Shown here piece by piece: positions 53,274 through 61,459 of a DNA stretch of 64,000 nt (positions are counted from its first letter, which is position 1; every line of letters begins with the position of its first letter). The stretch is from contig DATFBM010000034.1 of assembly GCA_035253825.1 (NCBI GenBank), positions 1 to 64,000 on the forward strand, in the 5' to 3' direction. The DNA is from JACCTH01 sp035253825 (lineage in GTDB: Bacteria > Actinomycetota > Acidimicrobiia > Spongiisociales > ZC4RG35). The notes under the pieces were generated by a model that saw nothing but the letters and a program-made list of their open reading frames with translations, searched no databases and was not told where the DNA came from. Both the position numbers and the translations under genes were made by a program.

Positions 53274-54398
53274 GTGATGCCCCGGTACCTGGTGATCAAC
53301 GGACCTCATCTCGACCGCCTGGGCACCAGATCGCCCGAGATCTATGGGTCGACCACTCTCGACGAGCTGGGGCGGGACCTCTCCCAATTCGCCGCCCGGC
53401 TCTCAATCGAGGTCAGCATGTTCCAGTCCAACCTCGAGGCAGAGCTGCTCGAAGCGCTTGCCGGGGCCGAGAGAGCCTTCGACGGAATCGTCCTCAATCC
53501 CGGTGCTCTGACCCACTACTCGCGCACTTTGGGCGACGCCGTGGCCGCCATCTCTATACCTGTTGTGGAGGTTCACATCAGCAACATTCTCGAGCGGGAG
53601 AGCTGGCGCCGGCACTCCGTGATCGAGGGAGTGCAGCGAATCTACGGACGCGGAATCCACGGCTACCGGTGGGCCCTCCGCCACTTGTTGAACCGCAGCG
53701 CCGCCCCCCGCGAGCGGCTCCCCTACGGTCGGCTGCCCGACCAGGTGGGCGATCTCCGGATGGTCAAGGGAGCTTCACAATTGGTCACCTTGCTCCACGG
53801 GGGACTGTGGCGTCATGAGTGGACGGCCGACACCACCGAGTCCCTGGCCACCGACCTCTGGCGAAGAGGCATTGCCACCTTCAACCTCGAGTACCGCCGC
53901 CTCGGGCTCGGCGGGGGGTGGCCAGAGAGTTTCGCCGACGTAGCCGCCGCTGTTCGCAAAATCCCTGAATTGACTGGCTTTTCAGCCGATCAAGTGGTGC
54001 TCTTGGGACATTCGGCGGGGGCCACGATGGCCCTCTGGACCCAGCATCAGGGGTTGACGATCGCCCTTGCCCCCTTTTGCGACCTGGTCTCGGCTCGGGC
54101 TCAGGGAGTGGCCGGGGACACTTTCATGCGACTTCTCCCTGACCCCCTTCCGGGCCCCTCCGAGTACTCGCCCGCCCATCGCCTGCCCCGTGCGGGCCGG
54201 GCGGTGGTGATCGCCAGCCCCTTCGATCGCCTGGTCCCGATCGATCCGATTCGAGCCTATGCCTCCTCGGCCCGACGGCACCAGACGGCCATCGAGCTTC
54301 TCGAATCTGAGGATCGGCACTTCGACATGCTGGAACCCTCAAGTGCTAGTTGGGGGTTAGCAATTGACGTTCTTGGAGCGCGAAAAGCCGCCGTATAG
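53274..54398 (+). CDS. type II 3-dehydroquinate dehydratase fused to alpha/beta hydrolase
   Basis: 374 residues in two domains. Residues 1-145 are AroQ: NGPHLDRLGTRSPEIYGSTT (Arg19, Tyr24), FQSNLEAEL, VLNPGALTHYS (Asn75, His81), VEVHISNILERESWRRHS (Glu99, His101); the catalytic residues appear kept. Residues 165-374 form an alpha/beta hydrolase with oxyanion motif HGGLW (175-179), nucleophile elbow GHSAG (Ser247), an Asp in ASPFDRLVP and a His in EDRHFDML, resembling HGGxW kynurenine formamidase-like esterases. Dehydroquinase acts in the shikimate pathway; the hydrolase substrate is unknown. No stop or frameshift lies between the domains. Confidence 0.88.
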   Translation: MMPRYLVINGPHLDRLGTRSPEIYGSTTLDELGRDLSQFAARLSIEVSMFQSNLEAELLEALAGAERAFDGIVLNPGALTHYSRTLGDAVAAISIPVVEVHISNILERESWRRHSVIEGVQRIYGRGIHGYRWALRHLLNRSAAPRERLPYGRLPDQVGDLRMVKGASQLVTLLHGGLWRHEWTADTTESLATDLWRRGIATFNLEYRRLGLGGGWPESFADVAAAVRKIPELTGFSADQVVLLGHSAGATMALWTQHQGLTIALAPFCDLVSARAQGVAGDTFMRLLPDPLPGPSEYSPAHRLPRAGRAVVIASPFDRLVPIDPIRAYASSARRHQTAIELLESEDRHFDMLEPSSASWGLAIDVLGARKAAV

Positions 54399-54442
54399 CG
54401 GTTTGCCCACTTCTTTTGGGCCTGCTTATTTTCAACAGCAAT

Positions 54443-54469
54443 CGGACAAGCTGTTGGCTGGCTTGTCCG
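54443..54469 (+). promoter_or_regulatory. 9-bp inverted repeat in the leader of the lysozyme-like gene
   Basis: CGGACAAGC and GCTTGTCCG separated by 9 nt, ending 10 nt before the ATG and directly before the GGGGCGGAG ribosome-binding site. As RNA it would form a strong hairpin that could affect translation; as DNA it could be an operator. A weaker GCCCA-N7-TGGGC hairpin at 54405-54421 may end the previous gene. Confidence 0.5.
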
Positions 54470-54479
54470 GGGCGGAGTC

Positions 54480-55046
54480 ATGAGTTTCCATCGGTTCGTG
54501 TACGTGGCCGGGTGGTCGGCGGTGATCCTTCTTGCCATCGCCGGCTTTGCCGCGTTCAACGCCGGGACGCCGCCGTTGACCCCCTCGACGACCCGTGGCC
54601 AAATCATCTGGGGTGAAGCGGCCGGTGCGGTTTCTGCCCAGGGTTGGCTCGCCATGGCGGGAACCAAGGCCGCCGCTCCCGAAGTGGCCGCCCCTCCGAC
54701 CACCGCGCCGGCGGTTACCGCCCGATCCACTACTTCCCTCGAGCTCAACACCGGATGGCTCGACTCGGTCGCTTTGCGAAGTCTCATCGAGGCCAACTTC
54801 GCCTCGAGCGATGTCAATAAGGCAGTTCGGCTGGCTTGGTGCCTATCCCGATTCGATGTCGACCTGGTCAATCCCGACTTGGGTTTGTTGGGGTTGTTTC
54901 AGATCGCCCCCTCGGATTGGAATGCAACCACCGAAGCAATGGGGTTCGGCACCGGGGCCGATCCTTTCGACCCCGCATTGAACGTGGCCGTTGCCGCTCA
55001 CATCGTCTATCAGGGTTCGGGCTGGGGCTACTGGAGCTGCTCCTAG
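54480..55046 (+). CDS. membrane-anchored lysozyme-like protein lacking catalytic Glu
   Basis: 188 residues: signal-anchor (WSAVILLAIAGFAAF), a Thr/Pro/Ala-rich linker and a C-terminal lytic transglycosylase-like fold recognisable by AWCLSRFDVD, LGLFQIAP, DPFDPALNVAVAAHIVYQGSGWGYWSC. In active relatives the first motif reads WCES; here Glu is replaced by Leu122. Cys121 and Cys187 could form a disulfide. It may bind but not cut peptidoglycan. Ends in a CTAG shared with dnaE2. Confidence 0.72.
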   Translation: MSFHRFVYVAGWSAVILLAIAGFAAFNAGTPPLTPSTTRGQIIWGEAAGAVSAQGWLAMAGTKAAAPEVAAPPTTAPAVTARSTTSLELNTGWLDSVALRSLIEANFASSDVNKAVRLAWCLSRFDVDLVNPDLGLLGLFQIAPSDWNATTEAMGFGTGADPFDPALNVAVAAHIVYQGSGWGYWSCS

Positions 55047-58000
55047 CGGAAGTCCCGCGACTTCAAGGTCGTCACCCCCAAAGGTCGAAAGCTCTGAGCA
55101 ACCAGGTTGGTGACACCGTCGCGATACTCCAGACGGCCTCCGATAACCATCGCCGGGCGTTTGCGAGCCACTTCGCGATTACGGGTCCACACCTCAGGGA
55201 GCACCACCACGTTCAACATCCCGGTTTCGTCTTCCAGATTGAAGAAAACAACCCCCATCGCTGTACCGGGATGCTGGCGATGGGTTATCACCCCACCCAC
55301 TTCGGCGAGCTTGCCGTTGCGTCTCAACTCCAGAGCTTCCATCACCGTCAAACAGCCTTCTTCTCGAAGCTGGGAGCGTATGAACTGAATCGGATGAGTC
55401 AGCGAGACTCCTGTCGACCAAAGATCGGCTCGATGTTCTTCTTCGGCATCCATGGCCAAGAGGGAAGGCGACTCGGTACCGGGTGAGAGCGGGAGGCGAC
55501 CAGGATCGATCTCGGACAGGGGACCAGCCGCCCAAAGCCCTTGCCGGCGCTCGATCCCGAGATCGGCCAGAGCATCGCTGGCGGCCAGCCCCTCGAGGGC
55601 TGAGACGGACAAACCGGTGCGAAACGCCAGGTCCTCGGGATTGGCAAAGCCACCGCCGATCTGGCGGGCTGCCTCGATCCGGTCGATCTCCTTCGTGCCC
55701 AGATTGCGGACGTATCTGAGGCCAAGGCGGACTGCCACCGCCGGGCGAAGGGGATCAGAGAGCGCTCCTCTTCCCCGCCTCCACGACACCCCGTAATAGG
55801 TGGCGAGGTCGTCGGGATCGGCCTCCCAAGCTTCGATGGTGCAGTCGTGATAAGAACGATTGACGCACGGTGACAGTGTCTCCACGCCGTGGCGGCGGGC
55901 ATCCTGGACGAGGCTATTGGGGCTATAGAAGCCCATCGGTTGGGCATTGAGCAGCCCGGCCAGGGTCTCAGCAGGCCAGTGATATTTCAACCAGGCCGAC
56001 ATGTAGACGATGTAGGCAAAGCTGACCGAATGGCTCTCGGGAAAGCCGAAGTGGGCGAACCCCTGCAATTTTTCCCAGATCTCTTCGGCAGCCTCGCCGA
56101 CCACGCCCCTTCCTGCCATCCCCAGAAACACTTCCTCTCGAAGCTTTTCCATCGCTTGCTCGGACCGCTTATGGGTCATCGCCTGGCGAAGCCGATCCGA
56201 CTGATTGCCATCGAAACCGGCGCACACCCGCGCCAGTTCCATCAGTTGCTCTTGGAAAATCGGAACCCCGAGAGTCTTCTCGAGGATCGGCTTGGTGAGG
56301 GGATGTGGAAAGCGAATCGGCTCCTCGCCGCTACGACGGCGGAGATAGGGATGAACCGATTGCCCTTGGATCGGTCCCGGGCGAATCAACGCCACCTCGA
56401 CCGCCAGGTCATAGAAGGTGGTGGGCTTCATGCGTGGCAGAGTCGCCATCTGCGCCCTTGACTCCACCTGGAAAAGACCAACCGTGTCGGCCTTGGTCAA
56501 CATCTCGTAGATAGCTGGTTCTTGCTCGATCGTGGCGAGGTCGATTTCGATGCCGTGAGTCTCTTTGATCAGGTCGGCGGTGAGGTGGAGAGCATTGAGC
56601 ATCCCCAGCCCGAGCAGGTCGAATTTGACGATGCCAATTGCCGCGCAGTCATCCTTGTCCCATTGCAGGACCGAGCGTCCTTCCATTCGTCCCCATTCGA
56701 GCGGCACCACCTGAGAGAGAGGACGATCGGCGATGACCATCCCTCCGGAATGAATCCCGAGATGACGCGGAAATCCGTCCAGCCGCCAGCAGACGTCATA
56801 TAGCAATTCGGCCGTCAGCCCCGGTGGCAAGGGTGTGTCATCACGGATGGCCGCCGCGTCATGGCTGTCGACGAACTTGGAGAGGCCGTCGACCTGGGCC
56901 GGGGTGAACCCCAAAGCCTTGCCGACGTCACGCAGCACCGACCGGGCCCGGTAGGTGATGACGTTGGCAACCATCGCCGCCCGTTCCCGGCCATATCGGC
57001 GGTAGCAGTACTGGATCACCTCTTCCCTTCGATCGGCTTCAAGATCCAAGTCGATGTCGGGAGGACGACCCCGCTCTTCGGAGAGAAAGCGCTCGAATGG
57101 CAAGCCCAGCCGGATCGGATCCACTCGGGTCAGACCCAGACACCGACAGACAGCCGAATCGGCGCCCGAGCCTCTGATCTGACACATGATGTCTTGACCC
57201 CGGGCGAATTTGACGATGTCCCAGACCACCAGGAAATACCCGGCGAACCCGAGGCGCTCGATGATGCCCAGTTCGTGCTCGAGCCGCCGGCGGGCCGTGA
57301 GATCGATCGATCCTTGACCGGGGTAGACCTCCCGGGCTCCTTCCCAGGTGAGGTGCCGGAGGTAGTCCATCTCGGAACGGAAATGACCCGGCATCGGAAA
57401 GTCGGGCAGCCTCGGGGCAACCAGTTTCAGATCGAAGGTGAGTCGTTCGGCCAAACGCACCGCGGCCGAGATGGATCCCGGATATCTATCGAAGCGTCGC
57501 CCCATTTCCTCGGGACTCTTGAGATAACGCTCGTCGGTGGCAGGGCGAAATCCATCGGCCTGATCGAGCGACCGACGTCCGCCGACCGCCGCCAGCACCT
57601 CGGATAGGTCGGCATCCTGGCGGCGGTGGTAGTGGACGTTGTTGGTGGCGACCACACCCAGGTTGAGCCGGCCCGCTACTTCCCAGATCAGGTCGTTGCG
57701 AGCATCGTCTTCCGGCATCCCGTGATGCCACATCTCCAGATAGAAACGGCGACCGAACAACTCTCGCAAGCGAATGGCTGCACTCATCGTTCCAGCCAGG
57801 TCCCCCTTCGCCGCCGCCCCGGCCACTGCGCCCTTCCGACAACCGCTCAAGGCAACGATCTCGGGGATAGCCGCAGCGGTCCGTGCCAGGTCATCCCAGA
57901 GGTAGACCGGTCGGTCCTTCTCCCCCCGGAACTGGGCAGTGGAGACCAACTGGGATAGGGCCCGGTAGCCGGCTGGGGAACCGGCGAGGAGAAGAAGGTG

Positions 58001-58372
58001 ATCTGTCGGTTCCTTCTCGACCGGCTTGGTCCCATGCATCCGCTTGGTCCGCCCCCGCCTTCTTGAGATGTCAGATTTCAGACTTGAGACTTCAGATCGA
58101 TCTCTTTCTTCAGCACGAGGGAGTGGATCTGATATCTGATGTCTGATATCTGATGTCTTGCTGATTCCTATCTCGGTGCCGTATACCGCCGGCAGCCCTG
58201 CCCCCGCCGCGGCAGTGGAGAACCGCACCGCACCGTAAAACCCGTTGTGATCGGTTACGGCCAGCGCTCGATAGCCGAGGTCGACCGCCTCGGCGACGAG
58301 GTCTTCGGGGTGCGACGCCCCGTCGAGGAAGGAAAAGTTGGTGTGGCAGTGGAGTTCGGCGTAATCGAACAT
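55043..58372 (-). CDS. dnaE2: error-prone DNA polymerase DnaE2 (ImuC)
   Basis: 1,109-residue C-family polymerase. N-terminal PHP domain (ELHCHTNFSFLDGASHPEDLV), polymerase Asp motif PPDIDLDLEADRRE, tandem helix-hairpin and OB-fold regions, and the terminal SRDFR typical of DnaE2. It carries out SOS translesion synthesis, normally with ImuA/ImuB, which are not in the window. Residues about 71-121 are an insertion in the PHP domain made of 7-nt repeats. An SOS box covers the start codon. Confidence 0.94.
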   Translation of the reverse strand: MFDYAELHCHTNFSFLDGASHPEDLVAEAVDLGYRALAVTDHNGFYGAVRFSTAAAGAGLPAVYGTEIGISKTSDIRHQISDPLPRAEERDRSEVSSLKSDISRRRGRTKRMHGTKPVEKEPTDHLLLLAGSPAGYRALSQLVSTAQFRGEKDRPVYLWDDLARTAAAIPEIVALSGCRKGAVAGAAAKGDLAGTMSAAIRLRELFGRRFYLEMWHHGMPEDDARNDLIWEVAGRLNLGVVATNNVHYHRRQDADLSEVLAAVGGRRSLDQADGFRPATDERYLKSPEEMGRRFDRYPGSISAAVRLAERLTFDLKLVAPRLPDFPMPGHFRSEMDYLRHLTWEGAREVYPGQGSIDLTARRRLEHELGIIERLGFAGYFLVVWDIVKFARGQDIMCQIRGSGADSAVCRCLGLTRVDPIRLGLPFERFLSEERGRPPDIDLDLEADRREEVIQYCYRRYGRERAAMVANVITYRARSVLRDVGKALGFTPAQVDGLSKFVDSHDAAAIRDDTPLPPGLTAELLYDVCWRLDGFPRHLGIHSGGMVIADRPLSQVVPLEWGRMEGRSVLQWDKDDCAAIGIVKFDLLGLGMLNALHLTADLIKETHGIEIDLATIEQEPAIYEMLTKADTVGLFQVESRAQMATLPRMKPTTFYDLAVEVALIRPGPIQGQSVHPYLRRRSGEEPIRFPHPLTKPILEKTLGVPIFQEQLMELARVCAGFDGNQSDRLRQAMTHKRSEQAMEKLREEVFLGMAGRGVVGEAAEEIWEKLQGFAHFGFPESHSVSFAYIVYMSAWLKYHWPAETLAGLLNAQPMGFYSPNSLVQDARRHGVETLSPCVNRSYHDCTIEAWEADPDDLATYYGVSWRRGRGALSDPLRPAVAVRLGLRYVRNLGTKEIDRIEAARQIGGGFANPEDLAFRTGLSVSALEGLAASDALADLGIERRQGLWAAGPLSEIDPGRLPLSPGTESPSLLAMDAEEEHRADLWSTGVSLTHPIQFIRSQLREEGCLTVMEALELRRNGKLAEVGGVITHRQHPGTAMGVVFFNLEDETGMLNVVVLPEVWTRNREVARKRPAMVIGGRLEYRDGVTNLVAQSFRPLGVTTLKSRDFR
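58063..58158. repeat. inverted heptad array inside dnaE2
   Basis: Left arm 58063-58097 is five 7-nt units of the form TT(C/G)AGA(C/T), with one unit GTCAGAT. The right arm 58127-58154 is four units (A/G)TCTGAT, the reverse complement of ATCAGA(C/T), plus a degenerate unit to about 58158. Arms are separated by 29 nt. The array stays in frame and adds a low-complexity segment to the PHP domain. Confidence 0.8.
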
Positions 58373-58387
58373 CAGTTCGAGAATATA
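58366..58387 (-). promoter_or_regulatory. dnaE2 promoter -10 and LexA box over the start codon
   Basis: SOS box CGAAC-TGAT-GTTCG (minus strand; 58366-58379) includes the dnaE2 ATG (58370-58372). A -10 TATATT lies at 58382-58387, 9 nt before the ATG, so the transcript should have almost no leader. LexA bound here would block initiation. The -35 is weak. Confidence 0.75.
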
Positions 58388-58409
58388 GACAAAGTTTGAA
58401 GATGGACGC

Positions 58410-58475
58410 GAAAGACAAGAGACATCTCGTTCGTTTCGCCGGTCGAGGTCTTTGGTCTTTGGTCTTTAGTCTTCG
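58410..58475. repeat. inverted heptad array between dnaE2 and dodecin
   Basis: Left arm GAAAGAC-AAGAGAC (58410-58423); right arm GTCTTTG, GTCTTTG, GTCTTTA, GTCTTCG (58448-58475), the reverse complement of the left-arm type. The right arm ends 3 nt before the dodecin ATG and replaces any ribosome-binding site. Confidence 0.75.
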
Positions 58476-58478
58476 GGC

Positions 58479-58700
58479 ATGACCATCGAAAAGACCGTTC
58501 GCCTCTCGGGGGGGTCGTCTGATTCCATCGAAGATGCGATCCGAACCGTCCTGGCCCGGGCAGCGGTGACGATCCGTGACATCAGCCGCTTCCAGGTGGT
58601 ACAGGTCTCGGGTCAGGTCGACTCGGCCGGAGTGCCCACCGATTTCGCAGTCACTCTCGACATAACCTTTCAGGTGAGGGAGTCCCTTGGTCGTGAGTGA
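58479..58700 (+). CDS. dodecin family flavin-binding protein
   Basis: 73 residues: EKTVRLSGGSSDSIEDAIRTVLARAAVTIRDI-type opening and the FQVVQVSGQVD strand typical of dodecins, which form hollow dodecamers storing flavin. The FMN-stacking Trp of archaeal dodecins is not seen (Phe/Val here). No ribosome-binding site; a heptad array directly precedes the ATG. Confidence 0.85.
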   Translation: MTIEKTVRLSGGSSDSIEDAIRTVLARAAVTIRDISRFQVVQVSGQVDSAGVPTDFAVTLDITFQVRESLGRE

Positions 58701-58712
58701 GCAGTGCCGTGA

Positions 58713-59696
58713 ATGAGCTCAGTGAATGATTGGGCCCGGCCTCTCGGCCAGGGAATCTCCCAGATCACGCTTCCGTTGCCCTTTGCCAGCCCGAGGACCA
58801 TCAACGCCTACCTGATCGAATCGAGCGACGGACTCGCTCTCATCGATTGCGGTGTTGATACTGCCGAGAGCCGCAACGTGCTCTTCGGCGGTCTCGCCGA
58901 CCTGGGCTACAACCCCGCCTCGATCGACACCCTGATCGTCTCCCACCTCCACCCTGACCACGTGGGGATGGCCCCCCGCCTCGTCGAGCAGTTCGGTATG
59001 CGAGTGGTAATGCACGAGCGAGCCGCCAAGGTCGTCGATCGGTACAACGACACTCCTGGATTCGTGGAGCGGATTCGAATCCTGGCTCGACGCCACGGAG
59101 TCCCCGCCGATGCATATGACGCCTTTGTCGATGTCGGCCCGAGACCGGATTGGATGCCACTCCTAGCCCTCCCGGACCTCACTGTGGATGAAGGTGACTC
59201 AATTGCGATCGGCAGCAACCGTCCACTTCAGGTCATTTTCACGCCCGGCCACGAGCCCACCCATATCTGTCTCCGTGACTCCCGCACCGGAGTCCTCTTC
59301 GCCGGCGACCACATCCTTCCTCGCATCACCCCCTTTGTCGGATACGACGAGGACTTTCCCGACGTGCTCGGGGAGTTTCTCGAATCGCTTCGCAAGATCG
59401 AGGCGCTTCGAATCACCACCACCTATCCGGCCCATGGCGACATCGTTTCCCATGGATCGGCCCGGGCCGAGCAGATCCTTCTTCATCACCAGCGCCGCCT
59501 GGCAGGGATGCGCGAGGTCGTCGCTCCGCTCGGTTCGAGCGCATGGCAGGTGATGGAACAGGTCTTCCGGCCCAATCTGGCGGCTATGGATCAGCGTCTC
59601 GCCCTGCGGGAGACCATCGCCCATCTCGAACATCTTCAGCTCACCGGGGCCCTTCAGCACAGTGACGATCCCGACACCATTCGCTACAGGCGCTAG
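58713..59696 (+). CDS. MBL-fold metallo-hydrolase
   Basis: 327 residues with HLHPDHVG (metal motif), TPGHEPTHICL, FAGDHILPR and a late YPAHGD His. Belongs to the glyoxalase II-like/SoxH group with a C-terminal winged region (LRETIAHLEHLQLTGAL). Binds two metals; substrate unknown. 12 nt after dodecin, probably co-transcribed. Shares a CTAG stop with the converging ABC gene. Confidence 0.87.
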   Translation: MSSVNDWARPLGQGISQITLPLPFASPRTINAYLIESSDGLALIDCGVDTAESRNVLFGGLADLGYNPASIDTLIVSHLHPDHVGMAPRLVEQFGMRVVMHERAAKVVDRYNDTPGFVERIRILARRHGVPADAYDAFVDVGPRPDWMPLLALPDLTVDEGDSIAIGSNRPLQVIFTPGHEPTHICLRDSRTGVLFAGDHILPRITPFVGYDEDFPDVLGEFLESLRKIEALRITTTYPAHGDIVSHGSARAEQILLHHQRRLAGMREVVAPLGSSAWQVMEQVFRPNLAAMDQRLALRETIAHLEHLQLTGALQHSDDPDTIRYRR

Positions 59697-61459
59697 CGCT
59701 CCCCCGTCTCCCAGAGGTCTCGCATCAAAGCCGAGTGCTCGAGAAGCTCCCGCAACTGGCCCCTAGCGACGATCCGGCCCCGATCCATCACCAGTATCTG
59801 ATCGGCTCGCTCGAGCGCGGCCCGGCGGTGGGACACAACCAGGCACGTCGCCTGGCGCTGCTCAAAGAGGCGCCGCCACAGCTCGCTTTCGGTCCGCAGA
59901 TCGAGAGCCGAGGAGAGGTCATCGAATACCAGCAGCTCGGCCTCGGTGGCAAGCATCCGGGCTGCGGCCGAGCGCTGCACCTGGCCTCCGGAGAGCTTGA
60001 CACCCCGGGCTCCCACCAGAGTCTCCAGGCCCTGTTCCATGCGCTCGAGGTCGGGGTCGAGCACGGCCAACTGGACCGCCTCCCGGAGCCGCTCTCGCGT
60101 TGCCCGCTGTCCCAGGGCGATATTGTCGGCCAGGGACTCTGAGAACAGTCGAGGGACCTGTGCGGTGTAGGCCGAGCGAGGGGGCACAAAGAACGATGCC
60201 GGGTCTTCGACCAGCTTTCCATTCCATCGAATCTCCCCGGTAGCGGGAACCAGGCCGAGCAGGGCACGAACCAAGGTGCTCTTCCCGGATCCGATCTTTC
60301 CGGTGATGACCGTGAAGCTTCCTCGCCCGATCTCGAAGTCCACATCTTCCAAGCCCTCCTCGTTATCGGGGAAACGGTGACTGAGCCCCCTCACCGACAA
60401 GCGGTCGAACGTCTCGGCTTCCGTCGCCGGACCAGGCACTTCGGGGACTTCTCCTTGCAATGAGACCGTGGTGGAAAGGTTGAGGAGGTCGTTATCCCGG
60501 GCATCGACCGCCAGACCCCGGATTCGTTCGAACGCGACCCCGGTTCGACGATGTTGGGCGATGATGTCGCCGATGAATGCCATGTAATCGGTAAGACGGG
60601 GAAGATACGTCAAGAACACCGTCAGCTCCCCGAGGCTCATCGACTCCTCTGTGAGGGATCCGGCTCCGAAGATCAGGACGAACGCGATCCCGATCGTCGA
60701 CATGTTGCGGTTGATACCGCGCAGGACTTCGGTGAGGACCGTGTCGCGCATGGCCGCCCGATGTCGGATTCGATTGAGGCCTTGAAAGCGGGTCATGACC
60801 TGCTCTTCGGCCCGGAAGAGCTTGATCGCCTGGACGGCGCCGAAGGTCTCGCCGACGAAGCCGGTGACGTCGTCGGTGGCCGCGCGCATCGCCCGGCGAC
60901 GGGCCCGAATCTGGGGACCGAGAGCCTGGGTCAGGAGGGCGGTCAAAAGCAATGGAACCAATAGGAACCCGGTCAGGCGCAAATCGATCGTCGCCATGAT
61001 CACGATCGAACCGAGGCCAAAGATGACGAGGCCGCCCATGTCCACCCAGTTCTCGAGATACTCGAGCAAGTCTTCGACGTCGTCGCGAAAAGTGCTGACC
61101 GCCTCCCCCGGTGAGAGTGGGAGAACACGGCTGCGGGGAGCCTCAAGGAGCCAGCGGAGGAGATTGCGTTGGACAAGCAGAGTGACTTCGTTCCAATGCT
61201 TGATCCATTCGACATCCCCGAGCCAGATGATTCCGTTTCGGCCGATGGCCAAAGCGCTGAAGATCGCCACCGGCGTCCAGGCGGTTTGAGCGATATCGGA
61301 GCTGCCGGCGAGCCGATCGAATACGGTGCCGATCAGCAGACCGAAGAGCAAAGGCGAAGCGTGGACCAGTGCCCAGACCGTGAAGCAGAACATGAACCGG
61401 CCGGTCCGGTAGCGGATCAGCTCCCGAATGATCTCAAGAGTGCTGAGATTCTTCGTCAC
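59693..61459 (-). CDS. ABC exporter subunit with degenerate ATPase site
   Basis: 588 residues: six-helix membrane domain and ATPase with Walker A GKIGSGKST, signature LSGGQVQRSAAARM, Walker B LLVFDDLSSALD. The catalytic Glu after Walker B is Asp, as in the inactive site of heterodimeric exporters. Coupled to its partner by 4-nt overlap. Drug or lipid export is likely; substrate unknown. Confidence 0.9.
   Translation of the reverse strand: MTKNLSTLEIIRELIRYRTGRFMFCFTVWALVHASPLLFGLLIGTVFDRLAGSSDIAQTAWTPVAIFSALAIGRNGIIWLGDVEWIKHWNEVTLLVQRNLLRWLLEAPRSRVLPLSPGEAVSTFRDDVEDLLEYLENWVDMGGLVIFGLGSIVIMATIDLRLTGFLLVPLLLTALLTQALGPQIRARRRAMRAATDDVTGFVGETFGAVQAIKLFRAEEQVMTRFQGLNRIRHRAAMRDTVLTEVLRGINRNMSTIGIAFVLIFGAGSLTEESMSLGELTVFLTYLPRLTDYMAFIGDIIAQHRRTGVAFERIRGLAVDARDNDLLNLSTTVSLQGEVPEVPGPATEAETFDRLSVRGLSHRFPDNEEGLEDVDFEIGRGSFTVITGKIGSGKSTLVRALLGLVPATGEIRWNGKLVEDPASFFVPPRSAYTAQVPRLFSESLADNIALGQRATRERLREAVQLAVLDPDLERMEQGLETLVGARGVKLSGGQVQRSAAARMLATEAELLVFDDLSSALDLRTESELWRRLFEQRQATCLVVSHRRAALERADQILVMDRGRIVARGQLRELLEHSALMRDLWETGER

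Noticed and set aside
58063..58158. CRISPR-like array
   Set aside because: Units are 7 nt without spacers and the arms are opposed; it is a short tandem/inverted repeat, not a CRISPR.
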